Source: Pseudomonadota bacterium (lineage in GTDB: Bacteria; Pseudomonadota; Alphaproteobacteria; Sphingomonadales; Sphingomonadaceae). Taken from it: a stretch of 6,167 bases of DNA. A program made the position numbers and the translations under genes. Each line of letters opens with the position of its first letter. Within the stretch, counting starts at the first letter, position 1. A model generated the notes under the pieces. It was given only the letters and a program-made list of their open reading frames with translations, was not told the DNA's origin and did no database searches. This document shows positions 5,149 through 6,167 of the stretch, one piece after another. The stretch spans positions 1 through 6,167 of the forward strand of contig JAEZQR010000318.1 of the NCBI GenBank assembly GCA_023413015.1. The letters are read 5' to 3'.

Positions 5149-5157
5149 CTCGACCCA

Positions 5158-6167
5158 TTAAGATGAGGTAAAGCGGTTGAGCCACGCCTCGACGCGGCGC
5201 TTGGCGGCCGGGTCGAGATGCAGGCCGAGCTTGGTGCGGCGCCACAGCACGTCCTCGGGCGTGCGTGCCCACTCGTGCTCCACGAAGCGCTGGAGCTCGG
5301 CCTCGAACACCCCGCCGAGGTTCTCGCCCAGCCCGGCTTCGAGCATCGCCTCGGCATGGCTCCCGTGCGTGCGCGCCAGCCGTGCCACGATCGCCGGGTC
5401 ATAATCCTCGAAGCGGCTTTTCAACGTCCGCAGCCAGCGCGCGAACGCCGCCTGGCCGGTCTCGCCATCGTCGCGCGGAATATCGCCGCCCGGCAGCGGC
5501 ACGCCGGCCGTCCAGGGCTTGCTCTTCGGCGCCACCTTCTTGAGCACCGCCTCGGCGAGTCGGCGGTAGGTGGTGATCTTGCCGCCGACGACGGTCAGCG
5601 CGCCGTCGGCATGCTCGACCAGCTTCCAGTCGCGCGTGGTCTTGCGCGCGTCTTTGCCTTCCTCCAGCACCAGCGGCCGGGTGCCGGCGAAGCGGTGGAC
5701 GATATCCTCCGGCCCGATCGGCCGCGCAAGGTAGCGGTTCGCCGCCGCGAGCAGGTAGGCCTCTTCCGCCTCGGTGATCGTTGGATGGTCCGGGCGATCG
5801 ACCGGCGTGTCGGTGGTGCCGATCAGCGAGAAGTGCCGCTCATAGGGAATGACGAACACGATGCGCCCGTCGGGCTGCTGCAGCATGTAGGCGTCGGGGC
5901 TGCGGTTGACGCGCCGCGTCACGATATGCGCGCCCTGCACGAGCCGCAGCCGGGGCGCATCGTCCAGGCCCAACACCTCGCGCCCCACGATTTCCGCCCA
6001 GGGGCCGGTGGCATTGACGATCGTCCGTGCCTGCAGCGCCTCGCCGCTGTCGAGCGTCACGGTCCAGAGGCCCTCGCTCCGGTGTGCGCTCGTCACGCGC
6101 GTGCGGGTGCGCACCAGCGCACCGCGCGCCTGCGCATCGACCGCGTTCAGCACCACCAGCCGTGCGT
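5158..6167 (-). CDS. glpD: Aerobic glycerol-3-phosphate dehydrogenase, C-terminal two-thirds (partial)
   Basis: The frame runs off the right edge, and 335 residues plus TAA 5158-5160 are visible of the roughly 500 usual for GlpD. The enzyme is an FAD-dependent, membrane-associated dehydrogenase that oxidises sn-glycerol-3-phosphate to dihydroxyacetone phosphate and passes electrons to quinone. Counting from the first complete visible codon, VNATGPW (about 49-55) is the end of the FAD-binding fold. IVFVIPY and GTTD (about 101-118) are core substrate-domain strands, and GGKITTYRRLAE (about 193-204) is the GlpD/GlpA signature near the FAD. HEWARTPEDVLWRRTKLGL (about 296-314) lies in the C-terminal DAO_C helical domain. 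The conserved frame (ARLVLNAVDAQARGA) continues upstream of the internal GTG at 6154-6156, so that codon is not the start. The N-terminal dinucleotide-binding GxGxxG lies outside the window. A small gene follows 42 bases downstream. Confidence 0.95.
   Translation of the reverse strand, partial: ARLVVLNAVDAQARGALVRTRTRVTSAHRSEGLWTVTLDSGEALQARTIVNATGPWAEIVGREVLGLDDAPRLRLVQGAHIVTRRVNRSPDAYMLQQPDGRIVFVIPYERHFSLIGTTDTPVDRPDHPTITEAEEAYLLAAANRYLARPIGPEDIVHRFAGTRPLVLEEGKDARKTTRDWKLVEHADGALTVVGGKITTYRRLAEAVLKKVAPKSKPWTAGVPLPGGDIPRDDGETGQAAFARWLRTLKSRFEDYDPAIVARLARTHGSHAEAMLEAGLGENLGGVFEAELQRFVEHEWARTPEDVLWRRTKLGLHLDPAAKRRVEAWLNRFTSS

Noticed and set aside
4615..5166. A 183-codon + frame running from inside the dehydratase through the small gene.
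   Set aside because: Arg/Gly-rich shadow composition, no ribosome binding site, and it crosses two better-supported genes.

Overview
The window looks like ordinary chromosomal DNA of a GC-rich alphaproteobacterium, most likely a sphingomonad. The basis is the uniformly GC-rich third codon positions, protein sequences that read like sphingomonad versions of their families, and an ornithine decarboxylase next to a deoxyhypusine-synthase-like gene. That pairing fits the known use of sym-homospermidine as the main polyamine of Sphingomonas sensu stricto. The species cannot be named from the sequence alone. No rRNA, tRNA, CRISPR array, insertion sequence or phage gene was seen.

Layout, left to right. 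Positions 1-255 (+) hold the last 84 codons of an RlmD/RumA-type uracil-5 methyltransferase. A gap of about 150 bases follows, then a small SRPBCC (AHSA1-like) gene on + (406-849) that seems to lack the middle of its domain. It ends in a weak terminator hairpin facing a minus-strand MAPEG membrane protein gene (883-1308). Upstream of MAPEG on the minus strand come a DHS-like aminobutyltransferase (1375-2430, speY-like) and a PLP-dependent ornithine decarboxylase (2563-3750). Threonine/serine dehydratase (3899-4894, +) is divergent from the decarboxylase. Its stop overlaps the stop of a 74-codon minus-strand hypothetical gene (4891-5115), which lies just downstream of the 3' two-thirds of glpD (5158 to the window edge, -).

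The core of the window is the polyamine module. The decarboxylase makes putrescine, and the DHS-like enzyme would move an aminobutyl group onto putrescine to give homospermidine. The most interesting regulatory signal lies before the decarboxylase. Its Shine-Dalgarno (3759-3764) is fully buried in a 12-bp helix (3756-3767 with 3796-3807), and a second helix (3785-3790 with 3813-3818) interlocks with it in H-type pseudoknot order. The decarboxylase appears to start at TTG. This position matches the known alphaproteobacterial speF leader RNA, but membership in that family was not tested. A second unusual arrangement is a perfect 10-bp terminator after speY whose 3' arm also supplies the ribosome binding site of the MAPEG gene.

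Nothing here is clearly a wholly new system. The leader RNA, the terminator/RBS overlap, the shortened SRPBCC gene and the small gene after glpD are the items worth following up.
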